Assembly: GCA_020342235.1 (NCBI GenBank)
Contig: CP073219.1
Coordinates: 682,001 to 746,000, forward strand
Source: Saccharomycopsis phalli
Taxonomy: Eukaryota; Ascomycota; Saccharomycetes; Ascoideales; Saccharomycopsidaceae
Reading direction: 5' to 3'
DNA: 64,000 nucleotides
A program made the translations under genes and the position numbers. Under the pieces are notes generated by a model. The model saw only the letters and a program-made list of their open reading frames with translations, was not told the DNA's origin and did not search any database. Numbering within the stretch: the first letter of the stretch is position 1; every line of letters starts with the position of its first letter. Shown here piece after piece: positions 19,383 to 29,227 of this stretch.

Positions 19383-20030
19383 GGCGATTTGAATGTGTAG
19401 TCGCTTGTTTTGAACCGAGTGGTTTATATATCTGTACGCAGCTAGATAAAATTTTTTTCCAAAAGCAGCCAGCGTGATCTAGAAAATTCCACGAGCACGT
19501 TTGAAAAACTGAGTAATTGAATGAATGAATGAACGATTGAGAACCGATGAAAAACCGGCAAATAACCGGCAAAAAACCGGCAAAAAACCGGCGAAAAACC
19601 GGCAATATTGTATTATTTTATTAAAGGCTGTAGATATACTCCGGCTCCGAGAGATTTATACTTTACCATCTACGACTAGGGACGGTGCCGTTATGTTGGG
19701 TAAGAAACTCTTAAATGTGTAGAGAAGCCTCGATAAATGTGTAAAGAAACTCTTTAAATAAGCAGAAAATCTCCAGGGATTGGATATTTGCTGATATTTA
19801 TATGGGACAGGCTATGAGTTTTGCCTCGATACAAGCACGGTAGCCTGCCCTAGGGTTTTCACAAGCTTGAAAAAGCAGTACGGTAGCAAAGGCTAATCGG
19901 GTGACTCCCGTTGTAATATACCATTTATTTTACCGTCTATATATTAATTGCCATTGCCACCCACAAGCCAAACCCTTGGGCTTTACCCTTTGCCATTCTC
20001 CTTGGCTCTCCTCCTCCTCTCCTCTCCTTA
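19383..20030. other. intergenic region upstream of YDJ1 and downstream of SRP68
   Basis: 648 bp. It contains a short ACCGGCAAAA-type tandem array at about 19545-19605, roughly 160-220 bp before the YDJ1 start. The remainder is AT-rich without a supported ORF. Confidence 0.6.
19545..19605. repeat. 10-bp tandem repeat in the YDJ1 upstream region
   Basis: About six units of AAAAACCGGC-type decamers, one with AAAT in place of AAAA. The spacing of about one helical turn puts the CCGG cores on one face of the DNA. Confidence 0.85.
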
Positions 20031-21719
20031 CTACCCCCACAAACCAAACAACCCCTTCTTCTTGGGCTTCTCGTCGTCCACATCCTCCTGCCTCGACTCC
20101 ACAGACGTCCGCATCGACTCGTCAGTCTCGCCAATGTAGTTGTACGCAATGTCGAAAAACACCGGCTTCAATGCCACCGGCTTGACGTCACGGATATTCA
20201 TCAAGCAGTCGGGCTTCTTCAACTCGTGCAACGTCCCGATAAACCGCACGTCCTTTGGAGCCTCGGCCACAGTACCACATTTCTCCGACCCAAGCTCCAG
20301 CTGGAACTGCGCCAACACATGTGCCTTGTCCCTGGCGTCGCGCACAGACTTCTTCAAGAGCTCCAACTTGCTGGCGTCAAACACCTGCCCAGGAAACTCC
20401 GTCGAGAGCAGACTGGTCTGTGCCAAGCTCTCATCAACTTTGCTCAAGATCAAGAGCGCCTCACGATGCTTCATGGCCACCTGGTACACCCTAGCCACAA
20501 TCTCCAACTTGCTGCCCTCAATGTATCGCTGGAACGTGGCCACGTCGCCGACAAGATCCTGGTCCGAGTACACTCCGGGCAAGTCCTGAATATCCTTGAC
20601 CGACGCCAACACCATATCGTATATCCGAAGAACGTCGCGGTAGCCGTCGACCGAAACGTTTGGCTTGGCCCGCAATCCGGCAATGAGCGCAAGGTCGCGG
20701 CGCACCTTGGCAAAGTGCAAATTGTACTTGATGTACGACTGGACAATCTGCAAGTCGCGCTCCTCGTCCAGGCCGTCGTATCCCGACGACCGCTCCATGT
20801 CGGCCTCGTGCGACTCCAAGACCTCTTGCCAGCCGAGCAACACCGGATCAAACGTGGTGATGTCCGAGTCGTCCACCTGGAGGCTAGTGACCTTCATGAT
20901 CGAGCGGGCAGTGTCTGAGTTGTGCAACTTGGCAGAGTAGTTGATCCAGGAGATGCGGTCAATGAGCCGCTGCTCGGCGTCGGTGTCGGCGCTGACGTGC
21001 AAAAACGAGCTGTCGACGCGGGAAATCAACTCGAGCACGTCGTCAAACGTGGGGTCCAAGTCACGGTGTTTTTGCACCACGATCTTCGACGCGACGTTCA
21101 AGTCCAGCGGGTAGTTCGAGTGCGCAACAGCAATGCCCAACGACGGATCGACGTACGTCTCAATCAACTCCCGATAAATGTGGCTCTGCCGGGTCTCTGG
21201 GTACTCGCCATGCGCCTCGAGAAACTCAAGCGCATTCCGAGCCACCGACAAGCTCAAGCTAGCAAGCGTCCATTTCTTTTGCTTCACCGCCAACAAGCCC
21301 TGCAAGATCCCGTGGTAGATGTAGATCTCCACCTTTTTCGTGCGGCTCGGCTCGTTGAACGACACCTCCACCAACTGCTTGCTGTACTGCACCCCACGCT
21401 TGTACTTGGACATGACAAATTTCTCCTTGGAACGCGACGAGTTCACTTCAGCCACACTCGCAATCTCAAGCGCATATGCCACGTCTCGCTCCGCAAGATT
21501 CAAGAGCACCAAACCGTACTTCTCATTGGTATCGTAGTTCTCGCTATCAATCTCAAACGTCTTCTGCTTCTCCTGGTAGTGCTTGGTATCCTTCACCTGG
21601 ATACCAAGATCCCGCCGCAACTTCCACACCCGGTTGCGGATCTGCCCTTTGTACTGATGGAAGTCGCTCGCCGAATGTAACGTGCTCCGAGCACCAAATG
21701 TGTGTGCTAAAATCGACAT
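20031..21719 (-). CDS. SRP68: signal recognition particle subunit SRP68
   Basis: 562 aa. The N-terminal RNA-binding domain includes FHQYKGQIRNRVWKLRRDLG and the basic SKYKRGVQYSKQL. Helical repeats fill the middle, and the protein ends KKKGLFGLWG, resembling the C-terminal end of fungal SRP68. In the family, SRP68 with SRP72 binds the S domain of SRP RNA and supports co-translational targeting to the ER. Length is slightly below S. cerevisiae Srp68 (599). Divergent from MDJ2 with 100 bp between the starts. Confidence 0.85.
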   Translation of the reverse strand: MSILAHTFGARSTLHSASDFHQYKGQIRNRVWKLRRDLGIQVKDTKHYQEKQKTFEIDSENYDTNEKYGLVLLNLAERDVAYALEIASVAEVNSSRSKEKFVMSKYKRGVQYSKQLVEVSFNEPSRTKKVEIYIYHGILQGLLAVKQKKWTLASLSLSVARNALEFLEAHGEYPETRQSHIYRELIETYVDPSLGIAVAHSNYPLDLNVASKIVVQKHRDLDPTFDDVLELISRVDSSFLHVSADTDAEQRLIDRISWINYSAKLHNSDTARSIMKVTSLQVDDSDITTFDPVLLGWQEVLESHEADMERSSGYDGLDEERDLQIVQSYIKYNLHFAKVRRDLALIAGLRAKPNVSVDGYRDVLRIYDMVLASVKDIQDLPGVYSDQDLVGDVATFQRYIEGSKLEIVARVYQVAMKHREALLILSKVDESLAQTSLLSTEFPGQVFDASKLELLKKSVRDARDKAHVLAQFQLELGSEKCGTVAEAPKDVRFIGTLHELKKPDCLMNIRDVKPVALKPVFFDIAYNYIGETDESMRTSVESRQEDVDDEKPKKKGLFGLWG

Positions 21720-21819
21720 GATGTCCTGGCCGCGAGCGAAAAAAAACTACACTGTCCGTGCGCCAGGGCTGCGTGTGCAGGAGTAGTCGAGGACCAATCC
21801 ACACTATATCCTCTGGCAA

Positions 21820-22293
21820 ATGATCCCGATAATAATTGGCGTCGGCGTCACTATCGCGGCTTTGGGGGTGGGTATTTCTTGCCAATGCCAGGGTCACTAA
21901 CATCAGGTCAAGTCTACAGTGAATGCTTGGATCAGGTATAAACATTTGAAGCCCATTGAGATTGCTAAACTCAACAACGTGCTACTTGAATTCAATGCCC
22001 CCGATCGGAATTTCGTCCATAGGGACGGCAGTATAAACCATGAGCTATTAAAGGCCTTTGGCCAGTACCCAGACGGGTTTTTTCCCAAGATGACTGAGAA
22101 CGAGGCATGCTTGATATTGAACATTTCCAACCACGAGATCTTGAAGCTCGACAGGCCGATGCTCAAGAAGAAGCATAGAAAGGCAATGATATTGAACCAT
22201 CCGGACAAGGGCGGAAGCCTGTACATGTCTAAAAAGATTAACGAGGCAAAGGAGGTTTTGGAGAGTAGTTATCTTGTAAAAAAGTCTGATTAG
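21820..22293 (+). CDS. MDJ2: Mdj2, mitochondrial inner-membrane J-like protein, spliced
   Basis: Exon 1 is 21820-21867 (MIPIIIGVGVTIAALG) and exon 2 is 21907-22293, starting VKSTVNAW. The 39-nt intron between them has a GTGGGT donor, CACTAAC branch and CATCAG acceptor. The 144-aa product aligns end to end with S. cerevisiae Mdj2 (146 aa): hydrophobic N-terminus, VKS-x-x-NAW, KLNN, GF-x-P-x-MTE-x-EA-x-LIL-x-IS, LKKKHRKAM and the HPDKGGS loop, INEAKEVLE. Mdj2 is the Pam18 paralogue that stimulates matrix Hsp70 at the TIM23 import motor. The donor is unusual; a GTATTT four bases later would break the frame. TOM40 of the same import route is 9 kb away. Confidence 0.88.
21868..21906 (+). other. 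39-nt intron in MDJ2
   Basis: Non-consensus GTGGGT donor, CACTAAC branch immediately followed by ATCAG. It is the shortest protein-gene intron in the window. It is chosen because it alone restores the conserved LG-VKS junction in frame. Confidence 0.7.
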
Positions 22294-22319
22294 ACTAGGC
22301 TAGCCTGAGACATGGGCAG

Positions 22320-22690
22320 GTTTGAGCAGGCTTTAACAGGCTTGAATAGGCTTGAATAGGCTTGGACAGACTTCTTTAATCCTCTTCATCACTTCTTCAC
22401 TTACTTCATCACTTCACCTCTTATCTGTTCGTCTATTCACCTCTTTGTCTATTCACCTCTTCATCTGTTCACCTCTTATCAATTCACCTCTTATCAATTC
22501 ATCTCTTATCACTTCATCTCTTATCACTTCACCTCCTCACTTCACCTCCTCACTTCACCTCCTCACTTCACCTCCTCACTTCACCTCCTCACTTCACCTC
22601 CTCACTTCACCTCCTCACTTCACCTCCTCACTTCACCTCCTCACTCATTACTTCACCTCCTCACTCATCACTCATTTCTTATTCTCATCT
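22320..22690. repeat. minisatellite cluster between MDJ2 and the RING-CH gene
   Basis: A short GAATAGGCTT-type repeat (about 22340-22370) is followed by degenerate TTCACCTCTTATCA units (about 22420-22525). Then come about ten copies of the 13-bp unit TTCACCTCCTCAC (about 22526-22665). The plus strand is almost purely pyrimidine. It fills the 406-bp gap between two convergent genes. Confidence 0.9.
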
Positions 22691-22699
22691 CATATCTTT

Positions 22700-24061
22700 C
22701 TAACTTAAACTGTCGTGTATCTGCTTCCACTTGTCCGAATTATATTGCAACACTTGAAGGTCCCTCAACTGCGACACCCTGAGCCACGACACCAAGGCAT
22801 TGGCACAGTCTTTTAGAAGCACCACCACAAGCGCAGCGAGAATGTTTCGAATAAACTGCGACTCATCAGGACTGTCGCCAATATTCTTCAACCAGGGAAT
22901 GCGGCTTAGCACGTGGATGCTAACGTACCGAGAGGCATATGGCCAGAGATATGTGGTAAAGAGAAGCACGATGCGCGAGCTATACTGGAAGATGGTACTG
23001 TAGTCGTTCTTCAACACAAGCCGCAACTCCCGTCTCAAGCGCTTCTGTCTAATTTCGTTCGACTTGCGGGTTTCCGGGGAAGGCATCAAAAACGACTTGA
23101 TGGCTCGGTACACTTTTTTATAGAGCGGGACCTGCTCGGAGTCTGCTGACTGGATCTCTTGCTCATACTCCTGCTCATACTCCATTTCCTTTAGCTCCTC
23201 AATAGATATACCATCAGCAATGAAACAGGGACGCACTGAAAGCACCCACGAGTAGTATAGCCTATTAAACGTAAGGGCAAACAAGAGATCATACACCGCT
23301 CTTACCGGGCCGGCAAAGAGCAACCATGCCGATAGAATCTTGCCCTTTGCCAACGAGCTCTTGATATGATCGCCTCCAAGAAGCATGTATGGGAATGACA
23401 TGGCAAACCACTTGGCAATGTAGTTTGTCGACGAGCCTCGTAGACAAAGGGCGTATAGTGGAACTGCAGGTACCAAAAGCATCCTGGAAGCAGGAATGCG
23501 CCCTTCCAACCAGTCCTGGTCCAACGTCCGAAAGATGCCCCTCACGCCAAACACCCTTGTCTGAAGGGACCGCGGCGCCATTAGCCGTATTGTCGTGAGT
23601 CCCACCTGGGACAATGAGACATATGTACCAGCGGCGATTCCGGCAACTATGGACAAAATCGCAGTGAGCAGGATCCCGACCTGCATCAGGAACTTGACGA
23701 GGTTCTTGGCCCGCGAAATGAACGAAATCAAACGGTGATCTGGGACGGTGACGTAAATGGCCCGGTTGCACTGGGGACACTTTACGTCGAGCACAATGGG
23801 AATTCTGCTTCCGCGCATGAACAAGAGCTCGCCGATTTTCCGAAGGAAGTTGTGCAATGTCCACGGCTCGTTTTCCATGGCTTCTGGCGACTTGATTGTG
23901 GTTTTAGATTCAGATATCCAGTCAATAAGGCACCGCCGATGGGCCGCCAAGGAACAGCCACAGGGACGAACAAAGTCCCGGGAGTCCTTCATTGTCCCCA
24001 TTGGAGGCGGCTCATTCTCGCCATACAAGCAAATCCAGCATTGAAGTTCTTCAGAGCTCAT
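22700..24061 (-). CDS. RING-CH (MARCH-type) membrane ubiquitin ligase
   Basis: 453 aa from the ATG at 24061; the frame is open a few codons further, but only from a TTG. The N-terminus carries the RING-CH pattern: CWIC (residue 8), RPCGCSLAAHRRCLIDW with the C-x-C and H-x2-C ligands, and a final CPQC. The spacing to the last CxxC is longer than in most family members because of an inserted segment. Several hydrophobic segments follow, the first being VGILLTAILSIVAGIAAGTY. The arrangement recalls MARCHF5-like mitochondrial or ER ligases. The substrate is unknown. S. cerevisiae Ssm4/Doa10 shares only the RING-CH module and is far larger. Confidence 0.7.
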   Translation of the reverse strand: MSSEELQCWICLYGENEPPPMGTMKDSRDFVRPCGCSLAAHRRCLIDWISESKTTIKSPEAMENEPWTLHNFLRKIGELLFMRGSRIPIVLDVKCPQCNRAIYVTVPDHRLISFISRAKNLVKFLMQVGILLTAILSIVAGIAAGTYVSLSQVGLTTIRLMAPRSLQTRVFGVRGIFRTLDQDWLEGRIPASRMLLVPAVPLYALCLRGSSTNYIAKWFAMSFPYMLLGGDHIKSSLAKGKILSAWLLFAGPVRAVYDLLFALTFNRLYYSWVLSVRPCFIADGISIEELKEMEYEQEYEQEIQSADSEQVPLYKKVYRAIKSFLMPSPETRKSNEIRQKRLRRELRLVLKNDYSTIFQYSSRIVLLFTTYLWPYASRYVSIHVLSRIPWLKNIGDSPDESQFIRNILAALVVVLLKDCANALVSWLRVSQLRDLQVLQYNSDKWKQIHDSLS

Positions 24062-25083
24062 TGGTGTTTTGCTACGCCAACTGGATAGATGTGCCAAGGT
24101 AGTTTAGTTACCCTGTGCACATGTCCTGTATAGCATGCCGATGATGGTTTGCGTAGAACCAATTATTTATGTACCAATCGCCTGGGTACGTCCTTCACTG
24201 GCTCCATGGATTTGCCATGACAACGGCTTTCCATCATGCCAAGATCATAGTACCCTCAATTGTAATGGAAGCAGTTTAAGAGATCTACTTTACGTCTGTG
24301 GAGATCCAATCTAAAGCTGCAAGCACTGGTAACGTCTGGCAATGTTGTATGTAAAGGAACTGTAATTTGGGCTGGATACTAGCAACAACGAAAAGCCTGT
24401 AGGCGTGTGTCTAAGACAAAGCTGGCTAGATTGGGTATTCAGTGACATTTTAAACATTTGGTGAGAAAGTCTCACTAGTCACGCAAGGATTGAAGGTCTG
24501 TTACCTCGTGATAGAAGGCAATGCATGTAGACTACTGTAAGTCGATATCTCATAGTAGGAAATACATATAGACTGTCGTGTGTCGATATCTCGTAGTAGG
24601 AAATACATATAGACTGTCGTATATCGATATCTCATAGTAGGAAATACATATAGACTGTCGTATATCGATATCTCATAGTAGGAAATACATATAGACTGTC
24701 GTATATCGATATCTCATAGTAGGAAATACATATAGACTGTCGTATGTCGATATCTCGTAGTAGGATACAGACGGTCGTCTGTCAATATCTCATGATAGTA
24801 GCCAATACATGTAGACTGCCGTCTGTCTTGTGATTAAACGCAATATATGTATTATCTATAAGATTCCGAGTTTCGCGCAGATTATAAACTGTGCAATTGA
24901 ACAATTGTTGACTACCATTTCGGCTCGAGTAATCAGTTACTGGGACCAGTATGACTGAGACTATGAGTTGCTTAATAAAGCAATGTCACGATTGTTGTAA
25001 GTCTGTGACACAGTCTGTGAGTAGTTTGGCAGTGGCGTAGTTTGGTAACAGCTTGGCAACTATATCAGCTTCTACATAAAACA
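24062..25083. other. intergenic region with a 41-bp minisatellite
   Basis: 1,022 bp between two minus-strand genes. The right half holds the array at 24536-24830. The left half is the promoter of the RING-CH gene and holds no supported ORF. Confidence 0.6.
24536..24830. repeat. 41-bp minisatellite, about seven units
   Basis: Tandem units of about 41 bp contain AGACTGTCGT, the palindrome ATATCGATAT and CTCATAGTAGG. The central four units are almost identical; the outer ones are degenerate (for example GTGTGTCGATAT and a shortened unit near 24760). Unlike other arrays here it is not adjacent to a stop codon. Confidence 0.93.
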
Positions 25084-26202
25084 TCAATGTATAAATTCAC
25101 CCTGCAGTCCCTGGGCCTCCATTTCCCGCGCTGCGATATTTCTCATTCGCATATTCTTCAACTCAGTCGCCAACTGCTGCTGTAGTCTGGAGTTGTACAC
25201 CAAGTCGTCATAGACCAACTGGTTCACAGGGAAACATAGTCCGTTTTTGAAGTAGTAGTCTTTGGAGACCGGTTTGTTTACAATAGGGAAGATCCATTCG
25301 GCCCACGAGTTGCCCATGACATACCTCCAATTCTCCAGCTTGGTGGTGCTGTACAAGTTTCCGTATTGGTCGGAGTTTGGCTTATTACTGTGCCTGTAGT
25401 AGTCGTCATAGGTCCGCTCCAAGCTGATGCGGAAGCGGGTGTACTCAAAGCCCTCCAAGGTGGTTTTGTTGGAGACGACCAGGTGGATGGAAATAGCGTC
25501 AAACACCCCCACTGCTAGCGTGAAGGCCGCACCGAGGACGAACATTATGATCCAGTTGATGCTGAAGTAGTGGTGCAAGTACTGCTCTTCAAAGAGGAAG
25601 GACCACAAGATATTAAATGTGGTGGCACAGCACACTGCCGAATATATCACGGTGTACGACAAAAACTGGATAAAGAACTTGTTGTTTTTGAACCCAATGC
25701 AGCTCGAGAACCACGGGCAGTGGTGGTCCATTTTCAACACGCACTTTTGGCACGACGAGCAATGGTGGCATCGGTCGGGCTTCCAGATACGGCACTTGTT
25801 ACAGTAGCGGACGATTCCCGATGACTTCACCATGAAGGTGTGGTTCAAAAAGTACTGTGGTGGCGGGGCAATCGCCCCGGTTTCCAAGTAGTGGATCATG
25901 AGGCTGTCATCAAGGTCGCCAAGAGCCTGCTGCTCGTCATGGAACTTGATCCGGAGCTCAGGGTAATGCAAAGCCGAGCCGGCCGTCATCTTGACCGTCA
26001 TATAGTACGACATTATACCGGCAAACGTAAGGTACAAGCCCACTGCTGCCATCAACAGGCCAGCTAAGCCGCCAATGTGGTTCCAGCTTATTTGCCACAC
26101 AAAGGTGAATCCCGCCCATAGGTAGAAGCCGTAGCACACCAACTTCGGGAATAGCGTGGCAAACGCACAGAGACAGCCCTGTAGATGGTATAACACACCC
26201 AT
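25084..26202 (-). CDS. PFA3: DHHC palmitoyltransferase Pfa3-like
   Basis: 372 aa with four hydrophobic segments. The cysteine-rich domain lies between the second and third: CRIWKPDRCHHCSSCQKC followed by VLKMDHHCPW, and then FKNNKFFIQFL. The DHHC motif is intact. The VWKPDRCHHCSSC pattern and length are closest to yeast Pfa3, the vacuolar S-acyltransferase that palmitoylates Vac8. Pfa4/Akr1/Swf1 differ in flanking sequence and size. Divergent from CAB2, with 205 bp between the starts. The tail has a Met/Arg-rich coiled stretch (LKNMRMRNIAAREMEAQG). Confidence 0.82.
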   Translation of the reverse strand: MGVLYHLQGCLCAFATLFPKLVCYGFYLWAGFTFVWQISWNHIGGLAGLLMAAVGLYLTFAGIMSYYMTVKMTAGSALHYPELRIKFHDEQQALGDLDDSLMIHYLETGAIAPPPQYFLNHTFMVKSSGIVRYCNKCRIWKPDRCHHCSSCQKCVLKMDHHCPWFSSCIGFKNNKFFIQFLSYTVIYSAVCCATTFNILWSFLFEEQYLHHYFSINWIIMFVLGAAFTLAVGVFDAISIHLVVSNKTTLEGFEYTRFRISLERTYDDYYRHSNKPNSDQYGNLYSTTKLENWRYVMGNSWAEWIFPIVNKPVSKDYYFKNGLCFPVNQLVYDDLVYNSRLQQQLATELKNMRMRNIAAREMEAQGLQGEFIH

Positions 26203-26407
26203 GACGAGCCGGAGTTGATGCTGGAGGATGAAAATGTACCCGCAGCAGCAGGGTATACCACAGGCACGGTACAGCCTTGTGCCAATGTCACGGGTTTTTC
26301 AAATCGGTACCGGCACTGCGGATCATTCTTCGTATAGAATTTCCAATTCCGACTGGTACGGCTAGTCGCTGGATTGATCTTGCTGAATATCAACTTCGCA
26401 GCTACTG

Positions 26408-27379
26408 ATGACGGTGCAAGAGCAGGACTTCTTTTCCACCAACACTCCGCCCGCAAACTTGGCGGAAATTTCCACCAAGCTACTCGGCTTTCTCAGCTAC
26501 CACAAGTCCATTGGAAACTACAACAAGAAAATCGTACTCATCACCTCGGGCGGAACCACCGTGCCCCTTGAGGCAAATACCGTCCGGTTCATTGACAACT
26601 TCTCTGCCGGTTCCCGAGGCTCGCTCAGCGCAGAGTACTTCCTTGCAAACGACTACTTGGTGATTTTCCTCCACCGCGAATTCTCACTACAGCCATATGC
26701 CAACCACCTAGGCCAGTTGAACTTGTTGGACATGCTCGACGGATCCTCGGGGAAAGTGCAAATGTCCCAAGACGCACTTTCCCAGCTCAATCTGACCAAC
26801 GACTTGGCCAAACTCGTCAACACCTATCATCAGCAAAAGCACAATTACCTTCTCTTGTCCTTCACCTCGATCAACGAGTACTTGTTCATCCTCCGCTCGA
26901 TATCCGAAGACTTGAAGCGTTTCTACAAAGACACCAACCATCGTACCATGTTGTACTTGGCTGCAGCAGTGTCTGACTTTTTTGTGCCACAGTGCCAGAT
27001 ACCCCAGCACAAGATCCAGTCAAATGGCGGGGGATCCAAGCTTGTGCTCAACTTGGACCCCGTGCCAAAGTTTCTTTCCTCCATGGTGAACGACTGGTAC
27101 GATAATTCCTACATTGTCAGTTTCAAGTTGGAGACCGACGACAAGCTCCTCTCGCAGAAATGCAGGGGTGCGCTTACAAAGTACGACCATCAGCTTGTTA
27201 TTGGCAACATGCTACAGACAAGAAAAGAAAAGGTGGTGTTTGTTAGCAGAAATACAGATGGCCAATTCCAAGAGGTGGAGTACCGCCTTGGGCTGCTGGA
27301 GCCGCTTGAGGCCGTGTTTATTCCTCAGGTGATCAAAATGCACCAAGAATGGATAGAGCAGCTGGAACAAATGCCCTAG
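26408..27379 (+). CDS. CAB2: phosphopantothenate-cysteine ligase
   Basis: 323 aa. The CoaB-type signature is clear: KIVLITSGGTTVPLE, then VRFIDNFSAGSRGSLSAEYFL, a central YLAAAVSDFFVP, the substrate loop, and a C-terminal VSFKLETDD-x-L-x-x-K segment. The enzyme joins cysteine to 4'-phosphopantothenate in CoA biosynthesis. Eukaryotic forms are stand-alone, as here. Its last 47 bp overlap the 3' end of the convergent acyltransferase gene. Confidence 0.9.
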   Translation: MTVQEQDFFSTNTPPANLAEISTKLLGFLSYHKSIGNYNKKIVLITSGGTTVPLEANTVRFIDNFSAGSRGSLSAEYFLANDYLVIFLHREFSLQPYANHLGQLNLLDMLDGSSGKVQMSQDALSQLNLTNDLAKLVNTYHQQKHNYLLLSFTSINEYLFILRSISEDLKRFYKDTNHRTMLYLAAAVSDFFVPQCQIPQHKIQSNGGGSKLVLNLDPVPKFLSSMVNDWYDNSYIVSFKLETDDKLLSQKCRGALTKYDHQLVIGNMLQTRKEKVVFVSRNTDGQFQEVEYRLGLLEPLEAVFIPQVIKMHQEWIEQLEQMP

Positions 27380-28517
27380 ATAGTAGCAAAAATACAATAC
27401 GAGCAACAATAACTAGAGTAAGCGGGACAAAAAACACCTGAAAAAACTCGAGCGCACCAACAGTTTTAAGATCCGCAGTCACCACCTCGTGTTTCAGAGC
27501 ATCTAGCTTGGGAGTAAACGTGCCATATTTGTAAAAGTCCTCGAGCAAGGCATCCTTCTCGTTCCATACCTTAAAGAGCCACGCCTCAAACTGCTTCTCC
27601 GATGCCTGCTTTTCTTCCTCAGACTCAATGCCTTCTTTTCCTAGAGGTATCTCTTTGATATCTATTGCCTTGAAGTACATGTCAGTGATCCGTGGAGACC
27701 GGCCTCGTACAAACACCGCCCCCATGGTATAAATGAGCTCACCGTACTCGTGTTGTTGCACTCCGCTGTAGCCAATTGTAACATCGTACACCACACTGCA
27801 AGACTTTCGGATAGCTCGGAGGGAATGGCGCAAGCCGGTTATGCGAGGAAGCAACACGTTCTTTGGCGGCTTTATATTTAGCTTCGCACAGTACTTATCA
27901 GACACTGCTCTCCGGTTGTCTGACATGTTTGTCCCCTCGGGGAACAAAATAAGGCAATACGGCCACTTGTCGGACTCGTACATTTCCTCTGTCTCCTCCA
28001 ATCCCCGCCGTATTGTCGCGGAGTCGCGTTCCCATGATCTAGAGAGGAAGATGAATCTGTAGTTCTGCATGCCCCAGCCCAACAAGGGGAGTCTCTTGAG
28101 CGAGTCCTTGAGAAAAATATACACGGACTCGCTCAATTTCGCGGTGTATGCGATCCACCACAAATACACCCAGTCAATGTATATCTGGTGGTTTGCTATC
28201 ATCACCGAGGTATCACTCAACGCAGACTGGAGATGGCCATTGACGATTTTGAACGAGCCTTTGGGCATCGACGCCAAGTCGGACGTGATTCTGATTTGCG
28301 AGGGACAAATTAGCTGCATTATTGTGGTGATCACAACCACAAAGAACTTCTTGGTGAGCGCAATACTGGCAATGAGGACGTTCCGGTTACTCCCAAAGAG
28401 TGTCTTGAACACATACTGGGTAACGACAATAGAAAATGACGCAACTAAAAAAACCGACGCAGCCAAAACCGCTCGGATCACTTGTAATGTCGAAATGAGC
28501 CAATTATCCGCGGGCAT
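27333..28517 (-). CDS. CST26: Cst26/Psi1-type lysophospholipid acyltransferase
   Basis: 394 aa. An N-terminal hydrophobic segment precedes the PlsC-type domain, which has motif I NHQIYIDW (NHx4D), the LPLLGWGMQNYRFIFLSR block, and motif III FPEGTN. C-terminal hydrophobic segments end the protein. This is the LCLAT/LPAAT group containing yeast Cst26 (Psi1), which places stearate at sn-1 of phosphatidylinositol, and Mum3. The Cst26 assignment is by length and motif context; Mum3 is a possible alternative. The 3' end overlaps CAB2 by 47 bp in tail-to-tail orientation. Confidence 0.75.
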   Translation of the reverse strand: MPADNWLISTLQVIRAVLAASVFLVASFSIVVTQYVFKTLFGSNRNVLIASIALTKKFFVVVITTIMQLICPSQIRITSDLASMPKGSFKIVNGHLQSALSDTSVMIANHQIYIDWVYLWWIAYTAKLSESVYIFLKDSLKRLPLLGWGMQNYRFIFLSRSWERDSATIRRGLEETEEMYESDKWPYCLILFPEGTNMSDNRRAVSDKYCAKLNIKPPKNVLLPRITGLRHSLRAIRKSCSVVYDVTIGYSGVQQHEYGELIYTMGAVFVRGRSPRITDMYFKAIDIKEIPLGKEGIESEEEKQASEKQFEAWLFKVWNEKDALLEDFYKYGTFTPKLDALKHEVVTADLKTVGALEFFQVFFVPLTLVIVARIVFLLLSRAFVPAALSILGAF

Positions 28518-28987
28518 AGTTGGATGTCGTTGGTGGCAAACAAGTCCCGTGTATAAGATTCGCTAGCCGAAGTACAATTCATCATACATGGAGATGCCAT
28601 GCATGTGCAGGCAGGCATCGAAGTGACCAGATTCAGCAGGGCAGATCACACTCAATGACTGAGTCTTGTGATTATGTTGCACGCAAGCTTGTAGAATTTC
28701 CTCATTATAATACGCTTGAGGGAATGCTAGTCAAGTACAGTGATGAGGATGCTCCTTGATTTCTTAACCGTGTGAGGAAAAACAACGTTTAATATTACGC
28801 TCGGACATTGTCGAATATTACGCTTGGACATTGTCGAATATTACGCTCAGACATTGATTAATACTACGCTCAGACATTGATTAATATTACGCTCAGACAT
28901 TGATTAATACTACGCTCGGGCGAAACATTCAAATGCAAAGTCACCTCCAAAGATCTAGGCAAAAGCTCATTGCCCCTCCAATGCCAA
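28518..28987. other. intergenic region with a 23-bp array
   Basis: 470 bp upstream of the acyltransferase gene. It holds the 23-bp array at 28791-28920; no other supported feature. A plus-strand frame at 28520-28759 shows no family pattern. Confidence 0.55.
28791..28920. repeat. 23-bp tandem array
   Basis: Five full 23-bp units starting at 28791, 28814, 28837, 28860 and 28883, plus a 15-bp partial. Each begins AATATTACGCT or AATACTACGCT and ends GACATTGTCG or GACATTGATT. Two unit variants alternate in the right half, suggesting a higher-order doubling. Confidence 0.95.
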
Positions 28988-29227
28988 TTACTTTACATAT
29001 TCACTAGCTCTAGTCAAAAGTTTAGCAGTCGCAGAGTTTTCTTTCACTACATAGCCGTCCTTGGTCGCAGACGGCAAAGTATAAATCACCTCTGGGAGCC
29101 TAGCTATAGCCTTAAATAAATATTATTATTCAAATGCACATTTATTAACCTCACTGTCTTCTTCAAAATTGCCACCACCAATAATCGCAGCATCGCACAA
29201 CTCGCCGCCTTGACAAACTGTACCGCA
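28988..29227 (-). CDS. coding-like segments just downstream of ESC2, unassigned
   Basis: On the minus strand two blocks read like protein. Block A (29150-29227) continues the ESC2 frame directly after its TGA and contains GGELCDAAIIGGGNFEEDSE. Block B (28988-29110) reads AIARLPEVIYTLPSATKDG and ends LLTRASEYVK-TAA. A 39-nt AT-rich gap with two in-frame stops separates them and could be an intron (GTTAAT...TTTAAG). Another model starts at an ATG in a different frame inside block A (MLRLLVVAILKKT), with a GTGAGG donor, and joins block B to give a 53-aa basic protein. I cannot decide between a small spliced gene, a read-through extension of ESC2 and a relic. No family recognised. Confidence 0.4.

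Noticed and set aside
22352-22708. 118-codon plus-strand frame rich in Ser, Leu, Thr and His
   Set aside because: It is the translation of the 13-bp pyrimidine-rich minisatellite, with no other support.
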